The notes under the pieces: model-generated | Told to the model about the DNA's origin: nothing | What the model saw: only the letters and a program-made list of their open reading frames with translations | Database searches by the model: none | Shown here: in pieces, positions 23,970 to 32,259 of the stretch | How positions within the stretch are numbered: position 1 is the first letter of the stretch | Layout: every line of letters starts with the position of its first letter | Assembly (NCBI GenBank): GCA_910584125.1 | Contig: CAJTXU010000017.1 | Span: forward strand, 3,271 to 67,270 | DNA from: an uncultured Muribaculaceae bacterium | GTDB lineage: Bacteria; Bacteroidota; Bacteroidia; Bacteroidales; Muribaculaceae | Direction of reading: 5' to 3' | DNA: 64,000 nucleotides | Position numbers and translations under genes: made by a program

Positions 23970-24818
23970 ATGAATGATTACTATAGCGTGCGCGTCGACG
24001 CCACGCCATGCAGCGAAGACATAACCGACCTGGCGGCCGCCTGTCTGGCAGACGCAGGTTTCGAATCGTTCGAACCCGACGCCTCGGGCCTCACGGCATA
24101 CATCCCCGTCGCGGCGGGTGACGCCGCGGCAATCGCCCGCGAAGCCCTCGCCGACTTCCCGATCGACACACTGTTCGACATCAAGTCGACTTTCGTGGCC
24201 GGACAGGATTGGAACGAAGAGTGGGAGAAACATTATTTCAAGCCGATCGTCATCGACGGCCGGTGCGTGATACACTCGTCGTTCCACACCGACGTGCCCC
24301 GCGCTGAGTTCGACATAGTGATCGACCCTAAGATGGCTTTCGGCACCGGCCATCACGACACGACCTCGCAGATGGTGCGCCACATCCTTGCGCTCGACAT
24401 AGCCGGCCGCAGCGTCATCGACGTCGGCACCGGCACAGGCATCCTCGGCATTCTGGCCGCCATGCGCGGCGCCGGCCCCGTCACCGGCATCGAGATCGAC
24501 CTTCCCGCCTACGAGAACGCACTCGAGAACGTGGCCCTCAACCGCGTGCAGATGAATCTCGTGCACGGCGACGCATCGGCGCTCGCGGGCCTCGGACAGG
24601 CAGACTTCCTCTTCGCCAACATCAACCGCAACATCATCCTCGGCGACATCGACCGTTACGCAGCGGCGCTCCGCCCGGGCGGTACGATGCTGCTCAGCGG
24701 ATTCTACGACGACGACATCCCGATGATCGAGGAGGCCGCCGCACGCCACGGTCTGGAGGAAAGCTCACGCCTGGTCCGCAACCGCTGGACGGCCCTCGCG
24801 CTCGTCAAACGCCACTGA
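23970..24818 (+). CDS. prmA: Ribosomal protein L11 methyltransferase PrmA
   Basis: A 282-residue SAM-dependent methyltransferase that trimethylates ribosomal protein L11. The N-terminal L11-recognition domain (residues 1 to about 90) has YYSVRVDATP. The linker WNEEWEKHYFKPI and the substrate loop MAFGTGHHDTTSQM precede motif I, VIDVGTGTGILGILAA (about residues 150-165). GIEIDLPAYENALEN and DFLFANINRNIIL (the NxN-type motif of the family) follow. Cytoplasmic. Length and motif order are normal. Confidence 0.96.
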   Translation: MNDYYSVRVDATPCSEDITDLAAACLADAGFESFEPDASGLTAYIPVAAGDAAAIAREALADFPIDTLFDIKSTFVAGQDWNEEWEKHYFKPIVIDGRCVIHSSFHTDVPRAEFDIVIDPKMAFGTGHHDTTSQMVRHILALDIAGRSVIDVGTGTGILGILAAMRGAGPVTGIEIDLPAYENALENVALNRVQMNLVHGDASALAGLGQADFLFANINRNIILGDIDRYAAALRPGGTMLLSGFYDDDIPMIEEAAARHGLEESSRLVRNRWTALALVKRH

Positions 24819-24819
24819 C

Positions 24820-24851
24820 TTTGCTTATTTCGGAAATTTTCCGTAACTTTG
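24820..24851 (+). promoter_or_regulatory. ddl promoter (TTTG, 20 bases, TAACTTTG)
   Basis: TTTG at 24820-24823 and TAACTTTG at 24844-24851 with a 20-base spacer. Transcription would start near 24858, so a TTG start at 24856 is excluded. Confidence 0.75.
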
Positions 24852-24915
24852 CACTTTGGAACAGACCGGAGCACAAAGGGCGTCGGTCGTGCCCGTTTTT
24901 CAACAAGACTTAAAA

Positions 24916-26112
24916 ATGAAAACCAACGTAGCAGTATTTTTCGGAGGCCGCTCGGTAGAGCACGAGATCTCCGTGATTTCAGCGCTGCAGGCCATCAACG
25001 CCTTCGACGCCGACAAATACAACATCATACCCGTCTACATCTCCAAGCAAGGCAGATGGTATACGGGTTCCAATCTGCTGGAGCTCAAGAATTACCGCAA
25101 TCTCGACCGTCTCGTCGCCGAGGCCGAGGAGGTCTTCATGCGCCCAGAGTACGGCGACTACAACCTCTATAAAGTCAACACAGGCCTCTTCTCGAAGAAG
25201 AATCCGGTGGTCGCCGAGCTTCACGTCGCCATCCCCGTACTGCACGGCACCAACGGCGAGGACGGCATCTTCGAGGGCCTGCTCGAGACGATAGGCATCC
25301 CCTTCGCCGGATGCAACACCCTCTCGTCGGCCAACGGCATGGACAAGATCACGATGAAGATGATCCTCCGCTCTGAGGGCATTCCGGTGGTGGACTATGT
25401 GTGGTTCACCGACAACGAATGGAACACCTCGCGCGATGCCCAGATCGAGAAGATCGAGTCGCGCCTCGGCTATCCGGTCATCGTGAAGCCGGCCAACCTC
25501 GGTTCGTCGGTAGGCATCGGCACCGCCGCCGACCGCCGCGAGCTGATCGAGCGCGTCAACAACGCCGAGAAGTTCTCGCAGCGCATCATCGTGGAGCACA
25601 TGGTCGAGCAGCTCAAGGAAATCAACTGCTCAGTTCTCGGCGACGCCGACGACCATCAGAGCTCGGTCTGCGAGGAGCCCATCAAGAGCGGCAAGTTCCT
25701 CTCGTATGAAGACAAGTACATGGGAGGCACCAAGACCAGCCAGGGCATGCAGGCCAGCGAGAAGCGCATACCGGCCAACCTCCCCGAGGAGATGAGCGAG
25801 AAGATACGCCACATCGCCGGAGAGACGTTCCGCGTGCTGTCGTGCCACGGCGTGAGCCGCGTCGACGTGATGGTGGACGAAAAGGACAATTCGGTCTACG
25901 TCAACGAGATCAACACCATCCCCGGCTCGCTGTCGTTCTATCTCTGGGAGGCCACGGGCGTGACGTTCACCCAGCTGATGGACCGCCTCGTGGCCCTCGC
26001 CCTCAAGCGCAAGCGCGCCACCGACCGCAAGACCTTCACCTACGACCAGAACATCTTCGCGCTCGGCGGAGGCACCAAGGGCGCCAAGGGTGCCAAAGGC
26101 GCCAAAATGTAA
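24916..26112 (+). CDS. ddl: D-alanine--D-alanine ligase
   Basis: A 398-residue ATP-grasp ligase making D-Ala-D-Ala for peptidoglycan. The N-terminus VAVFFGGRSVEHEISVIS holds the serine/glutamate substrate contacts, followed by PVLHGTNGEDGIFEGLLE, YPVIVKPANLGSSVGIG (ATP lysine and the glycine-rich loop) and VDVMVDEKDNSVYVNEINTIPGSLSFYLWEATG (Mg2+-binding Asn/Glu and the SLxxxLW region). It is longer than the Escherichia coli enzymes because of an insert and a C-terminal tail made of repeated GAK units, encoded by a 9-base DNA repeat near 26075-26107. The start is the ATG behind the promoter, giving MKTNVAVFF. Confidence 0.95.
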   Translation: MKTNVAVFFGGRSVEHEISVISALQAINAFDADKYNIIPVYISKQGRWYTGSNLLELKNYRNLDRLVAEAEEVFMRPEYGDYNLYKVNTGLFSKKNPVVAELHVAIPVLHGTNGEDGIFEGLLETIGIPFAGCNTLSSANGMDKITMKMILRSEGIPVVDYVWFTDNEWNTSRDAQIEKIESRLGYPVIVKPANLGSSVGIGTAADRRELIERVNNAEKFSQRIIVEHMVEQLKEINCSVLGDADDHQSSVCEEPIKSGKFLSYEDKYMGGTKTSQGMQASEKRIPANLPEEMSEKIRHIAGETFRVLSCHGVSRVDVMVDEKDNSVYVNEINTIPGSLSFYLWEATGVTFTQLMDRLVALALKRKRATDRKTFTYDQNIFALGGGTKGAKGAKGAKM

Positions 26113-26135
26113 CAGTAAACTAAAACACTCTACCG

Positions 26136-29100
26136 ATGAGCAAATTCAAGGAATATAACAGACAGCTCAGTCTTTCCGACGTCAACAAGGAGATGCTCGG
26201 AGTCTGGGATGAGCACAACCTCTTCGAGCGCTCGATGAAGCAGCGCGAGGGTTGCCCGACATTCGTGTTTTACGAGGGCCCGCCGTCGGCCAACGGCATG
26301 CCCGGCATCCACCACGTCATGGCACGCACCATCAAGGACATCGTGTGCCGCTACAAGACCATGAAGGGTTTCCACGTCAAGCGCAAGGCCGGATGGGACA
26401 CCCACGGCCTCCCCGTGGAACTCGGCGTCGAGAAGTCGCTCGGCATAACCAAGGAGGACATCGGCCACAAGATCTCGGTCGACGCCTACAACGCCGCGTG
26501 CCGCCGCGAGGTGATGAAATATACCAGGGAATGGACCGACCTCACCCACCGCATGGGCTACTGGGTCGACCTCGACAACCCCTACATCACTTACGACAAC
26601 CGATACATCGAGTCCGTATGGTGGCTGCTCGCCCAGCTTTATAAGAAAGGATATCTCTACAAGGGCTACACCATCCAGCCCTATTCTCCCGCCGCCGGAA
26701 CGGGCCTCAGCTCGCACGAGCTCAACCAGCCCGGCTGCTACCGCGACGTCAAGGACCTCACGGCCACCGTGCTCTTCGACATCAAGCAGCCCAAAGAGGA
26801 GATGACCGGATGGGGACGTCCCTGCTTCATGGCATGGACCACCACCCCCTGGACTCTCCCCTCCAACACGGCCCTCTGCGTCGGCCCGAAGTTCGACTAT
26901 GTGGCCGTCCGCACCTACAACCCCTACACCGGCGAGAAGCTCACCGTCGTCATGGCCGAGGTGCTCGTCGAGACATATTTCAAGAAAGAAGGGAAAAAGA
27001 TTGCACTTGAAGACTATAAACCGGGCGACAAGACCGTGCCCTGGCAGATCGTCGGCAAGTGGAAGGGTTCCGACCTCGTGGGGATGCGCTATGCGCAGCT
27101 CATGCCTTGGGTGAGGCCGACCGAACGGGTCGACGAGTTCGCGCCCGAGTACGTCCGCGAGTATGCCTCGGCCAATCCCGCGAAGGTCTACACCGTGGGC
27201 AACGACAGCTTCGTCGAGATCTCCGAACTCGCCTTCCGCGTCATCCCCGGCGACTACGTGACGACCGACGACGGTACGGGCATCGTGCACATCGCGCCGA
27301 CGTTCGGCGCCGATGACGCCAAGGTGGCAAAGGCCGCCGGAATCCCCGCGCTCTTCATGATCAACCTCAAGGGCGAGACGCGCCCGATGGTCGACCTGCA
27401 GGGCAAGTTCTACGAACTCGGCTCGCTGGCCCCGGCGTTCGTCTCGGCATGTGTCGACACCGAGCTCTACGGCCGCCACGCCGGCCAGTATGTCAAGAAC
27501 GCATACGACCCTAAGTTTACGGTCGACGGCCGTTATGACGAGAAGGCGGCCAACGCGGCCGAGGACCTCAACGTCGAGCTCTGCATGGAGCTCAAGAAGG
27601 AGGGCCGCGCGTTCCGCACCGAGAAGCACGTGCACAACTACCCGCACTGCTGGCGCACCGACAAGCCCATCCTCTACTATCCGCTCGACAGCTGGTTCAT
27701 CCGCACGCCCATGGCCCGCGAGCAGCTCATCGCTCTCAACGACACCATCAAGTGGAAACCGGCCTCGACCGGAACGGGCCGCTTCGGCAAGTGGCTCGAG
27801 AACGTGCAGGACTGGAACCTCTCGCGCTCGCGCTACTGGGGCACTCCGTTGCCCATCTGGCGCACCGAGGACGGCCGCGAGGAGCTGATCATCGGCAGCT
27901 ACGAGGATCTCAGCCGACGCATCGACGAGTCCGTGGCCAAGGGCTTCATGAAGTCGAATCCTCTCACCGACAAGGGCTTCGTGCCCGGAGAGTACACGGC
28001 CGAGAACTATGACCGCATCGACATGCACCGTCCCTATGTCGACGACATCGTGCTCGTCTCGGAGAGCGGCCGCCCCATGCGCCGCGAGACCGACCTTATC
28101 GACGTCTGGTTCGACTCGGGTGCCATGCCCTACGCGCAGATACACTACCCGTTCGAGAACAAGGAGCTTCTCGACAGCGGCGAGGTCTACCCCGCCGACT
28201 TCATCGCCGAGGGCGTCGACCAGACACGCGGCTGGTTCTTCACGCTCCACGCCATAGCCGGAATGGTGTTCGGCTCGGTGGCATACAAGGCCGTGATATC
28301 CAACGGTCTCGTGCTCGACAAGAACGGCATGAAGATGTCGAAGCGCCTGGGCAACGCCATCGACCCGTTCGACAATATCGAGCGCTTCGGCGTCGACCCC
28401 GTGCGCTGGTACATGATATCCAACTCGTCGCCCTGGGACAACCTCAAGTATGACGAGGAGGGAGTGGCTGAGGTGAGCCGCAAGATGTTCGCCACGCTCC
28501 ACAACACCTATAAGTTCTTCTCGCTCTACGCCAACGTCGACGGCTTCACCGGCGCCGAGACCCCCGTGCCTCTCGCCGAGCGTCCCGAGATCGACCGCTG
28601 GATCCTGTCGCTGCTCAACTCCCTGGTCAAGGAGGTCGAGGCCGACCTCGACGACTACGAGCCGACCAAGGCCGCCCGCGCCATCGAGGAGTTCGTCAAC
28701 GACAACCTCTCCAACTGGTATGTGCGCCTGAACCGCAAGCGTTTCTGGGCCGGAGAGCTCGACACCGACAAGCTCGCCGCCTACCAGACGCTCTACGAGT
28801 GCCTGAAGACGGTGGCCCTGCTCATCGCCCCCTTCTCGCCCTTCTACGCCGACCGTCTCTATTCCGACCTTATGGCCCCGAAGACCGAGGGCGACGGCTA
28901 TGCGTCGGTCCACCTGGCCGACTTCCCCGTAGCCGACGAGACGGCGATAGACCGTGACCTCGAGAACCGCATGAACCTTGCCCAGACCGTGACGTCGAAT
29001 GTCCTCGCGCTGCGCCGCAAGGTCAACCTAAAGGTGCGCCAGCCGCTGCAGACGCTGCTCGTGCCCGTGGTCGACGCCGCCCAGCGCGCGGCCCTCGAGG

Positions 29101-29699
29101 GCGTGCGCGACATCGTGCTCGGCGAGGTCAACGTCAAGGAGCTCCGGATCGTCGACAACGAGGAGTCCGGACTCGTGAAGCGCGTCAAGGCCGACTTCAA
29201 GAAGCTCGGCCCGAAATACGGCAAGATCATGAAAGACCTCGGCAAGGCCATCACCTCGATGGAGCAGAAAGACATCGCTGAACTCGAGAAGACGGGCAGA
29301 TTCACGTTCGCAGCGCTTCCGGGCGCGCCGGTGGTGACGCTCGACGACGTGGAGGTGATCCCCGAGGATATCCCAGGCTGGCTCGTGGCCAACGACGGTA
29401 ACGTCACCGTGGCGCTCGACGTCACCGTGACCCCGACGCTGCGCAACGAGGGCATGGCCCGCGAGCTCGTGAACCGCATCCAGAACATCCGCAAGTCGTC
29501 GGACTTCGAAATCACCGACCGCGTCCGCGTCTCGATTGAGAGGACGCCCGCCGTCGAGGCCGCGCTCGCCGAGTACGGCGACTATGTGGCCTCGCAGGTG
29601 CTCGCCGACGCCATCGCGCTCGAAGACCGCCTCGAAGGCGAGGGCGTGGTCGAGCTCGACGTCGACGGCGAGAAGTTTAACGCACGTGTCACAAGATGA
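26136..29699 (+). CDS. ileS: Isoleucyl-tRNA synthetase, type 2, with GIHH active-site motif
   Basis: A 1187-residue class Ia synthetase that charges tRNA-Ile in the cytoplasm. The class I signature is PSANGMPGIHHVMART; the four catalytic positions G57-I58-H59-H60 read GIHH, where canonical enzymes have HIGH, so positions one and three are swapped. The KMSKS loop is KMSKRLGN near residue 733. The editing domain has AWTTTPWTLPSNTAL and DDGTGIVHIAPTFGADD. The length and the long C-terminal region fit the eukaryote-like type 2 group. Published work on type 2 enzymes with the swapped GxHH motif linked it to extreme mupirocin tolerance; I infer that for this one. lspA overlaps the stop by four bases. 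Confidence 0.96.
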   Translation: MSKFKEYNRQLSLSDVNKEMLGVWDEHNLFERSMKQREGCPTFVFYEGPPSANGMPGIHHVMARTIKDIVCRYKTMKGFHVKRKAGWDTHGLPVELGVEKSLGITKEDIGHKISVDAYNAACRREVMKYTREWTDLTHRMGYWVDLDNPYITYDNRYIESVWWLLAQLYKKGYLYKGYTIQPYSPAAGTGLSSHELNQPGCYRDVKDLTATVLFDIKQPKEEMTGWGRPCFMAWTTTPWTLPSNTALCVGPKFDYVAVRTYNPYTGEKLTVVMAEVLVETYFKKEGKKIALEDYKPGDKTVPWQIVGKWKGSDLVGMRYAQLMPWVRPTERVDEFAPEYVREYASANPAKVYTVGNDSFVEISELAFRVIPGDYVTTDDGTGIVHIAPTFGADDAKVAKAAGIPALFMINLKGETRPMVDLQGKFYELGSLAPAFVSACVDTELYGRHAGQYVKNAYDPKFTVDGRYDEKAANAAEDLNVELCMELKKEGRAFRTEKHVHNYPHCWRTDKPILYYPLDSWFIRTPMAREQLIALNDTIKWKPASTGTGRFGKWLENVQDWNLSRSRYWGTPLPIWRTEDGREELIIGSYEDLSRRIDESVAKGFMKSNPLTDKGFVPGEYTAENYDRIDMHRPYVDDIVLVSESGRPMRRETDLIDVWFDSGAMPYAQIHYPFENKELLDSGEVYPADFIAEGVDQTRGWFFTLHAIAGMVFGSVAYKAVISNGLVLDKNGMKMSKRLGNAIDPFDNIERFGVDPVRWYMISNSSPWDNLKYDEEGVAEVSRKMFATLHNTYKFFSLYANVDGFTGAETPVPLAERPEIDRWILSLLNSLVKEVEADLDDYEPTKAARAIEEFVNDNLSNWYVRLNRKRFWAGELDTDKLAAYQTLYECLKTVALLIAPFSPFYADRLYSDLMAPKTEGDGYASVHLADFPVADETAIDRDLENRMNLAQTVTSNVLALRRKVNLKVRQPLQTLLVPVVDAAQRAALEGVRDIVLGEVNVKELRIVDNEESGLVKRVKADFKKLGPKYGKIMKDLGKAITSMEQKDIAELEKTGRFTFAALPGAPVVTLDDVEVIPEDIPGWLVANDGNVTVALDVTVTPTLRNEGMARELVNRIQNIRKSSDFEITDRVRVSIERTPAVEAALAEYGDYVASQVLADAIALEDRLEGEGVVELDVDGEKFNARVTR

Positions 29700-30427
29700 C
29701 ATCGCGGATTATTCCTGAAATTCCCGACAACGCGTCGTCAGCCGGGGGGCTCTGCCCCTCGGCTCTGCGGCGCAATGCGGGCTGGCTCGCCGCCGCCATC
29801 ATCCTGACGGTGCTCCTTGCCGACCAGGCGCTGAAGATCTGGATCAAGACCCATTTCTATCTCGGCGAGGACCACGAGATCTTCCCGTGGTTCCACATCA
29901 AGTTCATCGAGAACAACGGAATGGCTTTCGGCCTCGAGCTCTGGAACAAGCTCCTGCTCACGTTCGGACGCATCGCGGCCGTGGCCGTGCTGGGGTGGTG
30001 TCTGGTCAAGCTCACGAAGCGCCGCGACATCCGCATGGGCTTCATGGTCTGCGTGGCGCTGATCACGGCCGGAGCCGCCGGCAACATCTTCGACTGCGTG
30101 TTCTACGGCGAGATATTCAACAACCCGATGCCGCCCGAGACGGCGACGCTGTTCCCCGTCGGCGGAGGCTATGCCTCCTGGTTCGAGGGGCGGGTGGTCG
30201 ACATGTTCTATTTCCCGCTGTTCGACTTCTATTGGCCCGAATGGATGCCGTGGGTGGGCGGAGACTATTTCGAGTTCTTCGCGTATATCTTCAATGTGGC
30301 CGACGCCTCGATATGCGTCGGCGTGGCGATGATGATATTGTTCTATTCACGCGACTTCTCGCTGGCCATAGGCTCGGATTCCGACGGCAGGGAGGCAAAG
30401 GCCGTAGGTCGTAAAGGAAAGAAATAG
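29696..30427 (+). CDS. lspA: Lipoprotein signal peptidase
   Basis: A 243-residue inner-membrane aspartic protease that removes signal peptides from prolipoproteins. The two catalytic aspartates are D133 in AGNIFDCVFYG and D203 in FNVADASICVG. Four membrane segments are visible (about 30-50, 85-105, 113-130, 196-218). It is longer than the E. coli protein because of an N-terminal extension of about 25 residues and an insert around 140-190 (NNPMPPETA ... WPEWMPWVGG) typical of Bacteroidales. In related genomes a dksA/TraR-like gene often sits between ileS and lspA; here lspA directly overlaps ileS (ATGA). The many lipoproteins in this window are its expected clients. Confidence 0.94.
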   Translation: MTSRIIPEIPDNASSAGGLCPSALRRNAGWLAAAIILTVLLADQALKIWIKTHFYLGEDHEIFPWFHIKFIENNGMAFGLELWNKLLLTFGRIAAVAVLGWCLVKLTKRRDIRMGFMVCVALITAGAAGNIFDCVFYGEIFNNPMPPETATLFPVGGGYASWFEGRVVDMFYFPLFDFYWPEWMPWVGGDYFEFFAYIFNVADASICVGVAMMILFYSRDFSLAIGSDSDGREAKAVGRKGKK

Positions 30428-30433
30428 AAAGCT

Positions 30434-31288
30434 ATGAGACCGCGAATCGTCATATCCGCCCTTGCCGCCGCCCTGCTGCTGTCGGCCTGCGTGCGCCGGC
30501 CCGACGGAGTGCTGTCGGACAAGGAGATGGTGCCCGTGGTGGCCGACCTCGAGCTGGCCGAGGCCTCGATGGGCACTACGCAGACATATGCGCGCGACGA
30601 GCGCAGCGACGCTCTGTTGGAATACGTGCTGCGCAAGCACGGCGTCACGCGCGAGCAGTTCGACAGCACCATGTCGTGGTATGGTCATAATTCCGACATA
30701 TACTACGAGATGCTCGACAAGGTGGAGCGCGAGCTCGCCCTGCGCAAGAGGCAGGTGGCCGGCAACCGCTCGGTCGAGGTGGAGAGCTCCGACCTGTGGC
30801 CGTTCTCGCGCCAGTCGCTGATAAGCGGTCTGTCGGGCTCGGACGCGTTCGAGTTCTCGGTGCCGGTCAGCGACGTGGAGCGCGGCGGCAGCGTCCGTCT
30901 GCGTTTCCGCCTCAACTCGCCGACCGACGCCTGGGCGCTTCTCGGCGTCGAATACGACAACGGCGCGACGGGCTACGTCTCGCGCCAGCTGCGCGCTGCC
31001 AAGCGGCTCGACATGAAGATCCAGACCGACTCGGCGCGCACGGTGAGCCGGATATTCGGCAACATGGTGGTGCGAGACCGCTCGCGGCTGCCTCTGTGGC
31101 TCGACAGCATCTATCTGAGCTCGGTGCCGTTCGACTCGATGGAGTATTACAACATCTATTCCCAGTGCGAATGGCGCGCTCCGAAGTCGCGGCGTCTTCC
31201 GCCCCGTCAGGAACCCGACACGTTGGATGCGCCCGGCGCGCCGAAACCTCCGGCTCCGGCACATCACCCCCTGGAACATTATAATTGA
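30434..31288 (+). CDS. DUF4296-domain lipoprotein
   Basis: A 284-residue protein with a lipoprotein signal: LAAALLLSAC with Cys near residue 19. The DUF4296 domain spans about residues 20-115: SDKEMVPVVADLELAEA, then YVLRKHGVTREQFDSTMSWYGHNSDIYYEMLDKVERELALR. This helical domain always follows lspA in Bacteroidales and its role is unknown. The C-terminal half is beta-rich and ends with a Pro-rich tail. It is six bases after lspA, so it is the third gene of the ileS-lspA operon. Confidence 0.9.
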   Translation: MRPRIVISALAAALLLSACVRRPDGVLSDKEMVPVVADLELAEASMGTTQTYARDERSDALLEYVLRKHGVTREQFDSTMSWYGHNSDIYYEMLDKVERELALRKRQVAGNRSVEVESSDLWPFSRQSLISGLSGSDAFEFSVPVSDVERGGSVRLRFRLNSPTDAWALLGVEYDNGATGYVSRQLRAAKRLDMKIQTDSARTVSRIFGNMVVRDRSRLPLWLDSIYLSSVPFDSMEYYNIYSQCEWRAPKSRRLPPRQEPDTLDAPGAPKPPAPAHHPLEHYN

Positions 31289-31293
31289 AAGAC

Positions 31294-31569
31294 ATGAGAC
31301 ATCGACTGTTGTCAACATCAACCGTTGTGGCGCCCCTCGGAGCGCCACAACGTGTCTATGGACTGCGCGTCGTCGGCTTCGACGCCGACGTGCCCGACAC
31401 GACGCCCGCGCTCTACTCACGCCTCGCGGCCGGAGCGGAGATTCCGGTCGGGGCGTTCGGGCTGGATGCCTTCGAGGCCGAGGAGCCCTCGCTGCTGCTC
31501 GCCGAGCGTCAGCTGCGCCTCGCCGAGACAGGACCCGGCGTGTGGCGTCTCTCCATGGCCGGCGAATAA
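31294..31569 (+). CDS. Small hypothetical protein after DUF4296
   Basis: A 91-residue protein, start at the ATG 31294; a TTG nine bases earlier would overlap the DUF4296 stop. No signal peptide or membrane segment is visible. The composition is rich in Ala, Leu and Glu, with VYGLRVVGFDADVPDTTPALY in the N-terminal half and an LLLAERQLRLAETG helix. I know no family for it. It probably belongs to the ileS-lspA-DUF4296 transcript. Codon use matches its neighbours, which argues for a real gene. Confidence 0.55.
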   Translation: MRHRLLSTSTVVAPLGAPQRVYGLRVVGFDADVPDTTPALYSRLAAGAEIPVGAFGLDAFEAEEPSLLLAERQLRLAETGPGVWRLSMAGE

Positions 31570-31649
31570 ACATTTTTTTGCACCTATAAAGTCAAAATCA
31601 GGTCCCGCGGCTTTGCCGGGACAGACTATAAACTTAAACACTCACGCAT

Positions 31650-32021
31650 ATGATCAAAATGATGTTGATAGCCGGCGCCGGTGGCTTTGTCGGCACGTGC
31701 GGACGATTCCTCATCGGCAAATGGAGTTCGGCGATGTTCCACGGCCCGTTCCCCATGGGCACGTTTCTTGTAAATATAATAGGTTGCTTTATCATCGGTC
31801 TGCTGTTCGGACTGCTTGAGCGGGCGCACGTCATGACGGCCGGAGAGAACGTGCTTCTCATCACCGGCTTCTGCGGCGGTTTCACCACCTTCTCGTCGTT
31901 CGCCGACGACATGTGGGTGCTCGGCAACAAAGGCGACTGGGCGACGTTCGCGCTCTATCTGGGGCTCAGCGTCGTGGTGGGCATTCTGCTCGTATGGGCG
32001 GTCCGCGCGCTGATCCGCTGA
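31650..32021 (+). CDS. crcB: Fluoride channel CrcB/Fluc
   Basis: A 123-residue four-helix membrane protein that exports fluoride as an antiparallel dual-topology dimer. Typical residues are visible: GAGGFVGTCGRFLIG in helix 1, GTFLVNIIGCFIIGLLFG in helix 2 (the channel Asn), and GFCGGFTTFSSFADD in helix 3 with the TTFS central Na+ site and phenylalanine box. A single copy suffices for the homodimer. The 80-base leader has a small hairpin (GTCCCG 31602-31607 with CGGGAC 31617-31622) but I do not see the conserved fluoride-riboswitch core. Confidence 0.95.
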   Translation: MIKMMLIAGAGGFVGTCGRFLIGKWSSAMFHGPFPMGTFLVNIIGCFIIGLLFGLLERAHVMTAGENVLLITGFCGGFTTFSSFADDMWVLGNKGDWATFALYLGLSVVVGILLVWAVRALIR

Positions 32022-32042
32022 AAAGACTCCTCCCGGCTCTCT

Positions 32043-32104
32043 GTCAGGCCTGCGCTCTTTCGAGACGCGGGCCTGACTGCGTAAGAGCGCGGGCCTGACT
32101 GCGT
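32043..32104 (+). terminator. crcB terminator hairpin with duplicated arm
   Basis: GTCAGGCC at 32043-32050 pairs with GGCCTGAC at 32070-32077, plus GCG/CGC pairs. The 16-base right arm GCGGGCCTGACTGCGT (32067-32082) is repeated exactly at 32089-32104, so two alternative hairpins are possible. Confidence 0.55.
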
Positions 32105-32173
32105 TAACATTATTTAGCGGCGCGGACTTAAACTTTAGAGTCGTCCATGCGTCCTAAAGTCGGATTATTTTTG

Positions 32174-32226
32174 TAATTTTGTCAATTATAATTGCCACAG
32201 TCGCCGACACGCCCCGCGTCGGCGAC
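32174..32226 (+). promoter_or_regulatory. Leader region of the golvesin/amidase gene: -7 box and hairpin
   Basis: TAATTTTG at 32174-32181 fits the -7 consensus, but no good -33 element is present. Within the resulting leader, GTCGCCGAC (32200-32208) pairs with GTCGGCGAC (32218-32226), a nine-base-pair stem ending 33 bases before the start. It could influence mRNA stability or translation. Confidence 0.4.
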
Positions 32227-32259
32227 TCATTGCGCATGATAAAACCCAGTACCTGAAAT

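Noticed and set aside
26130..28913. 927-codon open frame antisense to ileS
   Set aside because: It is the mirror of a strongly biased GC3-rich gene; composition is Val/Gly/Ala/His-rich with no domain, and ileS on the plus strand is certain.
31570..31649. Fluoride riboswitch in front of crcB
   Set aside because: Only a simple hairpin is present; the conserved aptamer core is not visible.
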